Below are positions 24,669-33,650 of a stretch of DNA of 64,000 bases, piece by piece. Numbering within the stretch: the first letter of the stretch is position 1; every line of letters starts with the position of its first letter. The notes under the pieces were generated by a model. It saw only the letters and a list, made by a program, of their open reading frames with translations. It made no database searches and had not been told where the DNA came from. The position numbers were made by a program, and so were the translations under genes. Source of the stretch: Desulfobacter postgatei 2ac9. Lineage in GTDB: Bacteria; Desulfobacterota; Desulfobacteria; Desulfobacterales; Desulfobacteraceae. The stretch is taken from NCBI RefSeq assembly GCF_000233695.2, contig NZ_CM001488.1, forward strand, positions 646,049-710,048. Reading direction: 5' to 3'.

Positions 24669-27209
24669 TTATGAATTTATCATTTTTTCCACCAGCTCGA
24701 TAGTACTCAGGCGTTGCCGGGCAAGCCGGGCCCAGACCGAGTCGTAAGACTGTGCTACCTGCTCAAAGGTTTTTTTCGCCTTGTCCAGCACATTGCCTTT
24801 CTGGTAAGCGTCCCCGAGCAAAAAACCGATATTGGCCTTGGCCTGGTCTCCTTCGGAAAAATCAAAGGCTTTGGCAAAGGCATTGGCTGCCTGGCCATAG
24901 GCTTTCATTTCCAGGTAAGTTGAACCCAACGTTTTATAAGCACCTGCCAGTATCTCGTAATTTTCGCCGGGAGATGCGGCGAACGCCTTCACCGCACGGG
25001 CCTGAAGTTCGGATGCCGTCTTCAAGTCTGACTTTTTCTGGTAAACACCGGCGCGAAGCATGAGTATCCGTCCTTTATCCAGCGTATTCTCCTCCGCCTG
25101 ATACGCAGAGACAAAAGCATCATCCGCCTTTGAAGCGTTTCCTTTTTCCAGATAAATCTGCCCGACCCTGGTCAGCGCCTCTACCCTGTTTTTATGCGTT
25201 GGAAATCTTTTTGCAAAGGTGTTTAATAGGTTTAAAGCATCCTCGTCCCTGCCGGACTCATCCATGGCCTTGCCCAGTCCAAACAGCAATAAAGCCGGCC
25301 GCTCTTCCCTTTTATAAAGTTTATATGCAGAAATCAACTGATTAAACGCCTCTTCATACAGATTGGCCTGTAAATATGCACTGCCCACATAAAAGGGAAT
25401 CAGTTGCCCCCCCATTTTTTTTATCTTCAAGTGTTCTTTTTCATACCGCATCAATACAGAGGTATATCCATCGGCTTTCAACTGTTCTTTGAACAAAGCC
25501 TCATAGGCTTTTTGCATTAATTTAACCGCCTCGTAGCGCAACCCCTTGGGATGTGTGGACAACAGGTCCTCGATTTCCTGGATGCACTTATCATACTCAC
25601 CATTCTTCTGATAAATTTCAGCCAGGCGCATCATGGCGATCCGGGCATAGGTATTTTCAGGGAATTGAGTCTTGATCATTTCGTAAATATCAATCTTTTC
25701 AGCATCCGTTTTTAAATACCTGGCAAGCCCGATGGAGGCATTGATATATCCTGGGGAGTCCGGATATGTTTTTCGAACCAGTTCATACAGCTTGATCGCC
25801 TTTTCTTCCTGATTCTCCATCCCGTAGGCATCCCCGGCCTTGCTTAAAGCCATATCAGGGGCTTTAATATCGGGAAAAAGATTCAACAGCCGGATATAAT
25901 TCTCCCGAGCGCCTTTACTTAAGCCCAATTCAAAATTGGCATCCGCCGTGTATTTGAGCAGATCAGCAGATTCATAAACCTTTTTTACATCATTTTTTAT
26001 AACATAATTAAAAACACTCAACGCGTCATAATACCGAAGGTTTTCAAACAGTGCCTTACCATAACCTATCCCTGCATCCGATATATATCCGTTGCTTATT
26101 TTTGACTCAAATACCTTTTTATACAGATTCAACGCTTTGTCGATATACCCTTTGTCATTATAAATTTCGGCCAGATGATACTCCACCTCAGGCATGCCGG
26201 AATAGTCCGGAAAGTCCTTGCTGATGATATCAAAATATCCTTCGGCGGTAGCGTTGTTGTGCAAACGGGTATGAATCAGGCCCATGGCCGCATAGGCAAA
26301 GGGAAGATAGCTTGATTTGGGGTAGGCGACCATGGCGTCCTGGAACATGCGTTCTGCATTTAAAAGCCCTTTATGGTCATCATTGTCAACATCCATAAAA
26401 TTGACATAAGCCTTTAAATAGTAGACCTGCTCCATGCAAAGGGGATTTTCTTCAAACAAATACTGTTCCAGGATGGCACCGGCTTCTTTGTACAACTGTT
26501 TTTTAACCAGAAGCATCGCATTTTCGACCGCCTTGGTCTGGCAGCCCTGCAACGGGTCCTCGCCCCGGTACATATCACTGATATCTCCTTTAAAACGACT
26601 GGCCTGACGCTCTGGGGGTATATAAAGCGGTGGCTCCTTGATTCTTTCATCCGCTTTAGCCGGGCGGGTATCCTTTTTTTTGACGCTATATTCCGTTGCC
26701 GGAGTTGACGCCTGTTTTCCCGGTTTGGAAACACCCTGGGTTAAGGGTTTCTGGATAGTCGCCGCCTGCGGAACAGGGGGGGCTTTGTGACGGGGCGCCA
26801 CGGCTTTATTTAAAACCACGGTCAATCGGTTATTGGCGGTATCGAAAGAGGATTTAATCTTTTCTTTACCCGCGTACTTGCTTGTCAGCATCAAGGCGAC
26901 AACGTTGCCTTCAAGGGTTTCCACATGGACGGATTCAAGGTTAGGATTGTCCTTTCCGGCGATGACAAGCCCTTTGCTAAGAGTTGCATTCTTAATGGCC
27001 ACAAGGACTTCCCGTTTTCCGATACGGATAACTTTTACAGGGGCTTTCCCGGTCATATTAACCGTCACGGAGAAGGGATTGTCTTTGACGTGGATTGATT
27101 TGACGACGGGGTAGCCGGCCATGGCGGATCCTGCCGGCATGAACACGCAGAACAATGCAGCCCAGGCCGCTGATAAAACCTTCAGATATGTGAGGGTTGA
27201 TTCGCTCAT
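24669..27209 (-). CDS. Large exported TPR protein with AMIN-like N-terminal domain
   Basis: 846 residues. Residues 1-32 are a signal peptide (core at about 8-30, cleavage near AMA-G). Residues 33-140 form an AMIN-like beta domain (VKSIHVKDNPFSVTVNM, then VLVAIKNATL) of the kind that binds peptidoglycan or targets machinery to the envelope. A proline-rich linker follows, then at least twelve tetratricopeptide repeats from about residue 215 to the end. It would be a periplasmic scaffold. It has its own -24/-12 promoter match and is followed by the flagellar activator, so a role in motor or flagellar placement is inferred. No close named homologue is recognised. Confidence 0.8.
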   Translation of the reverse strand: MSESTLTYLKVLSAAWAALFCVFMPAGSAMAGYPVVKSIHVKDNPFSVTVNMTGKAPVKVIRIGKREVLVAIKNATLSKGLVIAGKDNPNLESVHVETLEGNVVALMLTSKYAGKEKIKSSFDTANNRLTVVLNKAVAPRHKAPPVPQAATIQKPLTQGVSKPGKQASTPATEYSVKKKDTRPAKADERIKEPPLYIPPERQASRFKGDISDMYRGEDPLQGCQTKAVENAMLLVKKQLYKEAGAILEQYLFEENPLCMEQVYYLKAYVNFMDVDNDDHKGLLNAERMFQDAMVAYPKSSYLPFAYAAMGLIHTRLHNNATAEGYFDIISKDFPDYSGMPEVEYHLAEIYNDKGYIDKALNLYKKVFESKISNGYISDAGIGYGKALFENLRYYDALSVFNYVIKNDVKKVYESADLLKYTADANFELGLSKGARENYIRLLNLFPDIKAPDMALSKAGDAYGMENQEEKAIKLYELVRKTYPDSPGYINASIGLARYLKTDAEKIDIYEMIKTQFPENTYARIAMMRLAEIYQKNGEYDKCIQEIEDLLSTHPKGLRYEAVKLMQKAYEALFKEQLKADGYTSVLMRYEKEHLKIKKMGGQLIPFYVGSAYLQANLYEEAFNQLISAYKLYKREERPALLLFGLGKAMDESGRDEDALNLLNTFAKRFPTHKNRVEALTRVGQIYLEKGNASKADDAFVSAYQAEENTLDKGRILMLRAGVYQKKSDLKTASELQARAVKAFAASPGENYEILAGAYKTLGSTYLEMKAYGQAANAFAKAFDFSEGDQAKANIGFLLGDAYQKGNVLDKAKKTFEQVAQSYDSVWARLARQRLSTIELVEKMINS

Positions 27210-27252
27210 GACATATTTTTTCCAAAAGGGTTCATGGTTGGAGAACTAAAAA

Positions 27253-27268
27253 AGCAAGTAATATGCCA
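27253..27268 (-). promoter_or_regulatory. Sigma-54 promoter of the TPR/activator operon
   Basis: The minus strand reads TGGCATATTACTTGCT, a near-consensus -24/-12 element with exact spacing, 44 bases upstream of the TPR gene ATG. The sigma-54 activator encoded just upstream (27473-28528) is the obvious candidate to act here, giving a two-tier cascade. Confidence 0.8.
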
Positions 27269-27346
27269 TACCTATAATTATCCATGATATCAGATTAAAC
27301 GGCCTTTAAAAAGCATGTCCGGCAAATGAATTTACAAAGAACAGCC

Positions 27347-27435
27347 ATGGGGCTGACCTGACATATCAACTGCCAGGCATAGCCCACAACAAAGTTTGAA
27401 AGATCAGAGTAACGTACCCAGACTTTCATATAAAA
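27347..27435 (+). repeat. Dispersed repeat, copy 1
   Basis: About 89 bases that match 61931-62020 in the same orientation over nearly the full length, with scattered substitutions and small indels. Shared blocks include TGACATATCAACT, CAGGCATAGC and ACCCAGACTTT. On the minus strand this copy reads as an open 44-codon frame starting at an ATG near 27430, while the other copy is frameshifted. It lies in the 263-base gap between the TPR gene and the sigma-54 activator gene. Confidence 0.75.
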
Positions 27436-27472
27436 AGTTTAGAGCGGGTGTGGGGATTTGCGGCGGCAGGTG

Positions 27473-28528
27473 TCAAAAAACCGGCATCTCATCTTCCGGT
27501 TCAATATCCATCTTTTTTATCTTCTCAACCAGGGTAGTCCGGTTCATTTTCAACATTTCGGCGGCTTTGGCCTTTACCCATCCGGTTTTATTCAGGGCGT
27601 GGGTAATTAAAGACTTTTGATATGATTCCACGGCCTCATTAAAACCGATGTTATTTTGGAATACGCCGGCCACACAGACCGGAGTAACATTTGCCCTGGC
27701 ACCGGTCATACAGCCCGGCAGATCGGCTATGGTGACGGTATCTCCCTCCACAAGGACGGACAGCCGTTCCACCAGATTTTCCAGTTCCCGGATATTTCCA
27801 GGCCATTCATAGGTCGCAAGCACCTGTTTAACTGAATCGGGAAAGGCCTTGGGCATGTATTCGGCATTGCGCCGTGCAAGACCGGACTGAAAATGGGCCA
27901 CAAGAGGCATGATATCTTCAGGGCGTTCCCGCAGGGGAAGGATGTTGATGGGGATCACATTAAGGCGGTAATACAGGTCTTCCCTGAATTCGTTATCCTC
28001 AATGGCTGCGGTCAGGTTTTTGTTGGTGGCCGAAATTACCCTGATATCCACCGCAATGGTCTGCGAGCCACCTACCCGCTCGAACCTTCTTTCCTGCAAC
28101 GCGCGCAACAGTTTGACCTGGAGATCAGGACTCATGTCACCGATTTCATCCAGAAAAATAGTGCCTTTATCGGCAATTTCAAAGCGACCGATTCTTGTCC
28201 GGTGGGCACCGGTAAATGCACCCCTCTCATGGCCGAACAACTCACTTTCAAGAAGCTCGCTGGGAATGGCCCCGCAATTGATTACCACCATGGGGCCGTT
28301 TTTTCTTGCTGAATTTTTATGAATGGCCCGGGCAATGAGTTCTTTGCCTGTACCGCTTTCTCCTGTGATAAGCACCGATGAATCAGAGCGCGCAACTTTA
28401 CGCACCCGGTCGAGTACGGCCATCAGTCCTTTACTTACGCCGGCAATCCCGCTGCGGTTGAAGCCCGATACCTCTTTGGGCGGGGCTTCAACAGATCCTG
28501 TTGTTTTTTCGGCTGTAGCTTGGGCCAT
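27473..28528 (-). CDS. Sigma-54-dependent transcriptional activator without receiver domain
   Basis: 351 residues: a 25-residue polar N-terminus, an AAA+ domain with GESGTGKELIARA and the sigma-54 contact loop GAFTGA, and a C-terminal Fis-type HTH. With no sensory domain it should be controlled by expression or by a partner protein, as for FlrA/FleQ- or PspF-like master regulators. It lies directly downstream of cheY (11 bases) and upstream of a -24/-12 promoter for the TPR/activator operon. I infer it is the upper tier of flagellar gene control. Confidence 0.85.
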   Translation of the reverse strand: MAQATAEKTTGSVEAPPKEVSGFNRSGIAGVSKGLMAVLDRVRKVARSDSSVLITGESGTGKELIARAIHKNSARKNGPMVVINCGAIPSELLESELFGHERGAFTGAHRTRIGRFEIADKGTIFLDEIGDMSPDLQVKLLRALQERRFERVGGSQTIAVDIRVISATNKNLTAAIEDNEFREDLYYRLNVIPINILPLRERPEDIMPLVAHFQSGLARRNAEYMPKAFPDSVKQVLATYEWPGNIRELENLVERLSVLVEGDTVTIADLPGCMTGARANVTPVCVAGVFQNNIGFNEAVESYQKSLITHALNKTGWVKAKAAEMLKMNRTTLVEKIKKMDIEPEDEMPVF

Positions 28529-28539
28529 GAGTACCTGAC

Positions 28540-28914
28540 TTATTTAAGGATCTTTTTGAGTTTGTCGGAAATGCCCTCTGCTGTAAACGGCTTGACCACG
28601 TAATTGGACACCCCGGCTTGTACGGCTTCAATAACGTTTTGTTTCTGTGCTTCTGCCGTAACCATCAGGAAAGGCGCTTTCTTGTACTGATCGCTGGCAC
28701 GCACCTTTTTCAGCAGTTCAAGCCCCGTCATTTTGGGCATGTTCCAGTCAGAAATAATCAGATCAATCTTCTGGCTTTCAAGGACATTCCACGCCGTTGT
28801 TCCATCATCGGCCTCCACCAGATTTTTAAAACCAAGTTGTTTTAAAATATTCTTCAGAATACGGCGCATGGTCGCAAAATCGTCAACTATCAAAATCTTG
28901 ATGGATGTGTCCAT
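28540..28914 (-). CDS. cheY: CheY-type single-domain response regulator
   Basis: 124 residues from the ATG at 28914, which has AAGGAG nine bases ahead; a further upstream start (28950) lacks such a site. All receiver residues are present: Asp pair in ILIVDDFA, phospho-acceptor Asp in LIISDWNMP, Thr in MVTAEA and Lys in VVKPF. The length and the sequence around the acceptor are those of CheY, which binds FliM to change rotation. It sits next to a CheX-type phosphatase that could dephosphorylate it. Confidence 0.92.
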   Translation of the reverse strand: MDTSIKILIVDDFATMRRILKNILKQLGFKNLVEADDGTTAWNVLESQKIDLIISDWNMPKMTGLELLKKVRASDQYKKAPFLMVTAEAQKQNVIEAVQAGVSNYVVKPFTAEGISDKLKKILK

Positions 28915-28953
28915 TGCCACATTCTCCTTCTTAATTGGATTAAAACCCATCTT

Positions 28954-29424
28954 CTATCTTTCAAAACATACCTCAATTGTAAATTTTCCACCATCGATTT
29001 GAAAAGGGATCGCGATTTTAGGGCCGTTCCCATAGTGTCTGATGGTATGTTTTTTCCCAGTGATCACTGATGGTATGGCCGCTTTAAACACCTTGCCCAT
29101 TTCATCAAGTTCCCGCCGTGCCTGTCCGGAAATCATATTTGTCAATTCCCCGACGGCATCGGCGATATCTTCGTTGAGCCCGTCTATTTTTTCTCCGAAC
29201 ATGTTGGAAACAACCGTTAAAATGCATTGTTTCTCAAAGGTGACGGCAATGGTTCCGTGGGCGACGCCGGTCAGTCCCAGGACACCGGTCACATCACCCA
29301 CGGCGATATTATCTTTTTTCAGATAGGGTTTTCCCGCCGAAACCGTAACAAAAGCCATTGTTTCAAGTACGTTAATGGTTGCATTGATGAATGGATTTAT
29401 CAGTGTGACGTCCAAGTCCGACAC
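28954..29424 (-). CDS. cheX: CheX-type CheY-P phosphatase
   Basis: 156-residue protein of the CheC/CheX family. The phosphatase signature Glu-x-x-Asn is seen once, in DAVGELTNMISGQARREL, as in CheX (CheC has two). It would dephosphorylate CheY-P. It is adjacent to cheY in the same orientation. Confidence 0.85.
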   Translation of the reverse strand: MSDLDVTLINPFINATINVLETMAFVTVSAGKPYLKKDNIAVGDVTGVLGLTGVAHGTIAVTFEKQCILTVVSNMFGEKIDGLNEDIADAVGELTNMISGQARRELDEMGKVFKAAIPSVITGKKHTIRHYGNGPKIAIPFQIDGGKFTIEVCFER

Positions 29425-29465
29425 CTCCAGCCGGTTTTAAATTTTACCCAATATACTGCCCGGCA

Positions 29466-29819
29466 CTAGTCACTGCCTTCAATATTATACAAAATCAACG
29501 TTTTGAGATGGGTATATGTCTCTAAGTCCATGGACTGGAACTCTACACCGAATCCGGCATCCGTATGTCTGACGATTCGTCCCTGAATTTCCAGTTTGAG
29601 ATCGTCTATCCCTCCGGACAGATAAACACCCACCCGGCAGGGCGTATCCAAGGAAGGCCGCGAGTTTGTCTTAACAAACACCCCTCTTTGGCTCAAATCC
29701 TTTGAATTGGCCGCAAGCTTGACGTTTTGTCCGGACTCATCAAGCATATGAATGTCGATTTTGGTTGTAAAAACTACCCTGGAATGTTTTCGCCTGTCGT
29801 TTTTGTCTGAAATGCTCAA
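29466..29819 (-). CDS. PilZ domain c-di-GMP-binding protein
   Basis: 117 residues forming essentially one PilZ domain. The c-di-GMP-binding RxxxR is at residues 10-14 (RRKHSR) and the DxSxxG motif appears as KDLSQRGVFV. The start is TTG with GGAG ten bases upstream. The stop is TAG, which shows TAG is used as a normal stop here. Neighbouring cheX, cheY and an HD-GYP phosphodiesterase suggest a c-di-GMP input to motility. Confidence 0.88.
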   Translation of the reverse strand: MSISDKNDRRKHSRVVFTTKIDIHMLDESGQNVKLAANSKDLSQRGVFVKTNSRPSLDTPCRVGVYLSGGIDDLKLEIQGRIVRHTDAGFGVEFQSMDLETYTHLKTLILYNIEGSD

Positions 29820-29913
29820 TGCAAATTCACTCCACGCTGAAAGATCTAAAATGTTATACTACGTAATAATTTTTTAGGTCAGATTAGCATATTTCATTTT
29901 CAGGCTCAAGCCA

Positions 29914-31440
29914 TTAAAAATCATCGGGCAGATCCTGATCCGCTACCTGCAGAAAAACATCGACCACATCAGGATCAAACTGGGTGCCTGAATTTTTAAT
30001 TATGATGTCAAGGACAACCTCCTTGTCCATTTTTTTTCGGTAGGCCCTGTCCGAGGCCATGGCGTCATAACAGTCGGCAACGGACAAGATCCTTGCAAGC
30101 GTGGGAATCTGTTTTCCTTTAAGGCCGTCCGGATATCCCATACCGTCAAAACGTTCGTGATGATGCCGGATAATTTGCGATTCCCTGTCCCACAGGCCCA
30201 GTGTGCTTATAATATCAGCACCGATGGCAGGATGCTCTTTTATTTTTTCGTATTCATCTTCGGTAAGGCGTCCGGGTTTTAAGAGGATATCATCTCTGAT
30301 GCCTATTTTACCGATATCATGGAGGCTGCCTGCCACATTGATCATGTCCAGTTCTTCTTCGCTACACCCCATTTCTTCGGCGATCAGTTGGGCCAGCCTG
30401 GCGACCCTGGTGGAGTGTTTGCGCGTATAAAGATCCCTGACCTCAAGAGCCGAAACAAATGCAAACAGGGTAGAGAACAGATTTTCATATATATTTTCAT
30501 ATAGAGCGATATGTTCGATACTCGAAGCGGCTTTCTGAGTGATAAAGCTTAAATAATAAATATCCTGTTCACCAAAAAAACGCGGCTCTTGGAAAATATA
30601 AGCCGAAACAATACCGAAAATTTTATCCCGGATTTTCAACGGTGCAACCATAAAGGAGTTTACCTGTCCTTTCATTGACGGGATACCTACGGCATCCTTG
30701 ATAAGACAGGGGGTGTGATCGTTTCCCAACGACTCTATGATAAATGCTTTTTCCTGTTCAGGAATATCTATGGAATAGGCTGCCGGGTGTTTTTTATTTT
30801 CCGCGCCGGCCTTATCCACGAGAATCAGGGTGCTGTCCTGTTGTGAATAAACATGAAAAAAGGCCAGATCTGCTTTGAGTTCTTCGACGCTCAACCGGAC
30901 AACCTTGTTGAAAATTTCGTAACTGGAGTTCAGCGCGGCAAAATCCTCCATGACCCGGTTTAAAGTGTTGACCTCCTCCACTTTTTTGACCAGGTCGTTA
31001 TTGAGCTGGTGCAGCCGCTCCCGACGTTCCACTTCTTCCTTGAGGATCAGATTTTCAACAAAAAGTTCGCGTTCACGCAGTACCCTGCGAAGGGTCAACT
31101 CCATCTGCTCCAGCTTCACCGGCTTGATCAGGTAATCCACAACGCCGTTTTTCAGGGTCTGGATGGTATTTTCAAGGGAAGGATACCCGGTCATCACCAC
31201 AACAGGCAGGGTACTGTCAATATGGCGAATTTGTTCGGCAAGTTCGAGTCCGTCCATCACGGGCATATTTATATCGGTAAAAATGCAGTCTATTTTTTCC
31301 CGGTTGACAATATCCAGGGCCATTTCCCCGTTTCCTGCGGTGTATACCTGGTATCCCTTTCTTTCGAAAAAGCATTCGGTGACATCGAGAATGCCTTCCT
31401 CATCATCCACCACCAGGATTTTAATATTCTCCTTGTTCAT
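29914..31440 (-). CDS. Response regulator with GAF and HD-GYP c-di-GMP phosphodiesterase domains
   Basis: 508 residues from ATG 31440 (a TTG at 31449 is less likely). Domain order: receiver (about 1-120, LVVDDEE and IFTDINMPVMDG), coiled coil (about 130-160), GAF (about 165-310), HD-GYP (about 320-490). The catalytic motifs HDIGK and GMGYPDGLKG are intact, so the enzyme should hydrolyse c-di-GMP. Phosphorylation by an unlinked histidine kinase and a small ligand in GAF would control it. It lies upstream of the PilZ/CheX/CheY genes and probably modulates motility. Confidence 0.93.
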   Translation of the reverse strand: MNKENIKILVVDDEEGILDVTECFFERKGYQVYTAGNGEMALDIVNREKIDCIFTDINMPVMDGLELAEQIRHIDSTLPVVVMTGYPSLENTIQTLKNGVVDYLIKPVKLEQMELTLRRVLRERELFVENLILKEEVERRERLHQLNNDLVKKVEEVNTLNRVMEDFAALNSSYEIFNKVVRLSVEELKADLAFFHVYSQQDSTLILVDKAGAENKKHPAAYSIDIPEQEKAFIIESLGNDHTPCLIKDAVGIPSMKGQVNSFMVAPLKIRDKIFGIVSAYIFQEPRFFGEQDIYYLSFITQKAASSIEHIALYENIYENLFSTLFAFVSALEVRDLYTRKHSTRVARLAQLIAEEMGCSEEELDMINVAGSLHDIGKIGIRDDILLKPGRLTEDEYEKIKEHPAIGADIISTLGLWDRESQIIRHHHERFDGMGYPDGLKGKQIPTLARILSVADCYDAMASDRAYRKKMDKEVVLDIIIKNSGTQFDPDVVDVFLQVADQDLPDDF

Positions 31441-31680
31441 CCATCTCAACCCGTTGTTAATCTGAATTTACTTAAAATTTACATGTATACGAAATATCGT
31501 ATTTTATCAATCAAAATCAATTTATCCAAGATTCAGACGATACCCTCGCGAACAGAACTTAATTTGTTATTTTTATTTTTAAATAGAATAATATTCTTGA
31601 CTTTATAATAAATAGCGAATATTATTTTCATAAATATAAAGCTTGTATGATAAATTTAACATAAATTGAATATTATTGTC

Positions 31681-32139
31681 ATGGATAAAATTGATCTGGA
31701 AATTCTTAAAATATTGCAGAAAAAAGCCAGAATACCCAATGTTGAAGTTTCCAGAGCCATCGGCATGGCCCCTTCCGCAGTGCTTGAGCGTATTAAAAAA
31801 CTGGAGGCAAAAAAGATCATCCAGGGTTATGAGGTGCGCCTGAACCCGGATATGTTCGGCTGTGCCATGACCGCCTTTGTCAGTATCGAGGTGACCCGTG
31901 CGTCGAAGATCCGGGAAACCGGCGAACTGTTGGCAGCCATTGAACAGGTCCAGGAAGTCCATTATCTGGCAGGCGGCGACATCCTGATGATTAAAGTAAA
32001 GGCGTCCGGCAACATGGAGCTGGAAGAGCTGATACAAACCCGGATCGCCGATGTGAGCAGCGTAAGGGCAACGAAAACATTTATTGCGCTTTCCACTTTC
32101 AAGGAAAGTGCCAAGATCAAATTGCCGGATGACGTTTAA
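31681..32139 (+). CDS. Lrp/AsnC family transcriptional regulator
   Basis: 152 residues: N-terminal HTH (MDKIDLEILKILQKKARIPN, typical start of the family) and a C-terminal RAM ligand-binding domain (about 65-145). A TTG at 31666 in frame is possible, but the ATG gives the canonical start; no strong ribosome-binding site is seen. It ends 24 bases before a PLP decarboxylase of the lysA family, so it probably senses an amino acid, perhaps lysine, and controls that gene. Confidence 0.9.
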   Translation: MDKIDLEILKILQKKARIPNVEVSRAIGMAPSAVLERIKKLEAKKIIQGYEVRLNPDMFGCAMTAFVSIEVTRASKIRETGELLAAIEQVQEVHYLAGGDILMIKVKASGNMELEELIQTRIADVSSVRATKTFIALSTFKESAKIKLPDDV

Positions 32140-32163
32140 TTTATTTATAAAGGAATTACTACC

Positions 32164-33432
32164 ATGCCCATGTCACCTGAATTTAAACAGAGACTGTCAA
32201 CGGTGGTCCAGGATGCCGTATCAGCCTTTGGCACCCCGTTCCATATCTATGATGAAATCGGGATTATTCAAACCTGCCAGGCCCTGAACGAAGCATTTGC
32301 CCCTATTGACGGATTCAAGGAGTATTTTGCCGTAAAAGGTCTGCCAAATCCCACGGTGATGGCACTTCTCAAAACCCAGGGGTTTGGGTTTGACTGCTCT
32401 TCTGTGCCGGAAATTGAGCTGGCCCGTAAAGTGGGAAGCAATGCCGAAGATATCATGTTCACCTCCAACAACACCACCCGCAGACAGCTCAAAGCCGCCA
32501 TGGACCAGGGGGGCAGCATCATAAACCTGGACGACATCACCCTGATTGCCAAACTGCCGGCCATACCTGATCTGCTCTGTTTCAGATACAACCCCGGTGC
32601 GACACGCCAGGGAAACGCCATTATCGGAAAACCGGAAGAAGCCAAATACGGCCTGACCCGGGAGCAAATCTTTTCAGCCTATGGGCAGGCCCTGGAACTT
32701 GGCGTCAAACGATTTGGCCTGCATACCATGATAGCGTCCAATGAACGGAATTACCGATATATGATCGACACGGCGGAGATGCTTCTGGAGCTGGCTGAAG
32801 AGGTAAGCCGAGCCCTTGATATCCGGTTTGAGTTCATAAATATCGGCGGCGGATTGGGCATTCCCTACGAGCCGGATCACAAAGCATTCAATCTTGAAGG
32901 CATGGCCGTCGGCATCATCGAAGCCTTTGAAAACTTTAAGGCAAAAAACGGCTGGGTACCCAAGCTCTATATGGAAAGTGCCCGGTATATCACCGGTCCA
33001 CACGGCGTTCTTGTCACCTCGGTGATCAACCATAAAAACACCTACCGCAGCTATGTGGGCGTGGATGCATCCATGTCGGCATTGATGCGCCCCGGGATGT
33101 ATGGTGCATACCATCATATCCATATCCATGGCAAACCGGAATCCGCCCCATTGAAAACAGTGGATGTCGTCGGTGCGCTGTGTGAGAATAACGACAAGTT
33201 CTCCATCCAAAGGCAATTGCCTGAAACCCGCGAAGGCGACATCCTGATTATCCATGATACCGGGGCCCACGGACATGCCATGGGCTTTAACTACAACGGC
33301 CAGCTTCGTCCCAAGGAGCTTCTGCTTAAAACCGACGGCAGCATTGAACTGATCCGCCGGGCAGAGACCATGGATGACTATTTCGCCACATTAAACTTTG
33401 AGCCCCAAATCATCACACCGGGGCGTTCCTGA
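32164..33432 (+). CDS. lysA: Diaminopimelate decarboxylase family protein (LysA)
   Basis: 422-residue PLP-dependent decarboxylase of the alanine racemase/ornithine decarboxylase fold. The PLP lysine is K58 in EYFAVKGLPNP. The glycine-rich phosphate-binding segment is NIGGGLGIPY, and the C-terminal cysteine motif is ALCENND. LysA makes L-lysine from meso-diaminopimelate. The insert around 265-345 and GLPNP after the lysine instead of the usual Ala-Asn differ slightly from classical LysA, so a related decarboxylase is a minor alternative. It is cotranscribed with the Lrp-type gene and followed by a hairpin. Confidence 0.82.
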   Translation: MPMSPEFKQRLSTVVQDAVSAFGTPFHIYDEIGIIQTCQALNEAFAPIDGFKEYFAVKGLPNPTVMALLKTQGFGFDCSSVPEIELARKVGSNAEDIMFTSNNTTRRQLKAAMDQGGSIINLDDITLIAKLPAIPDLLCFRYNPGATRQGNAIIGKPEEAKYGLTREQIFSAYGQALELGVKRFGLHTMIASNERNYRYMIDTAEMLLELAEEVSRALDIRFEFINIGGGLGIPYEPDHKAFNLEGMAVGIIEAFENFKAKNGWVPKLYMESARYITGPHGVLVTSVINHKNTYRSYVGVDASMSALMRPGMYGAYHHIHIHGKPESAPLKTVDVVGALCENNDKFSIQRQLPETREGDILIIHDTGAHGHAMGFNYNGQLRPKELLLKTDGSIELIRRAETMDDYFATLNFEPQIITPGRS

Positions 33433-33496
33433 CTGATATTGCCCGAAACCGGAAACAAAAAATAAAGGGCGTTACAACAGTCTTTACAAAAATCTT

Positions 33497-33522
33497 GCCG
33501 GGGTGGGCGGTTGCGCCCCGGC
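33497..33522 (+). terminator. GC-rich hairpin after lysA
   Basis: A 7-bp GC stem GCCGGGG/CCCCGGC with a 12-base loop lies 65 bases after the lysA stop. Only a short CTTT follows, so termination may be partial. Confidence 0.5.
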
Positions 33523-33650
33523 CTTTGCACAATTTAAGGAAAATGATCAAAATAAAAACAATTGATTATCAATCAGATTTATGATTTCCTTTAACTTGTA
33601 CATGGGCCTAAAGATTTCGACTCTGGCATTGACCCGGCAGGAAAAATAGC

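Noticed and set aside
33624-33639. Sigma-54-like match TGGCATTGACCCGGCA before the CoA-transferase/GNAT gene
   Set aside because: The start site would fall on the start codon and the -12 part is CGGCA rather than TTGCA, so it is unlikely to be a promoter.
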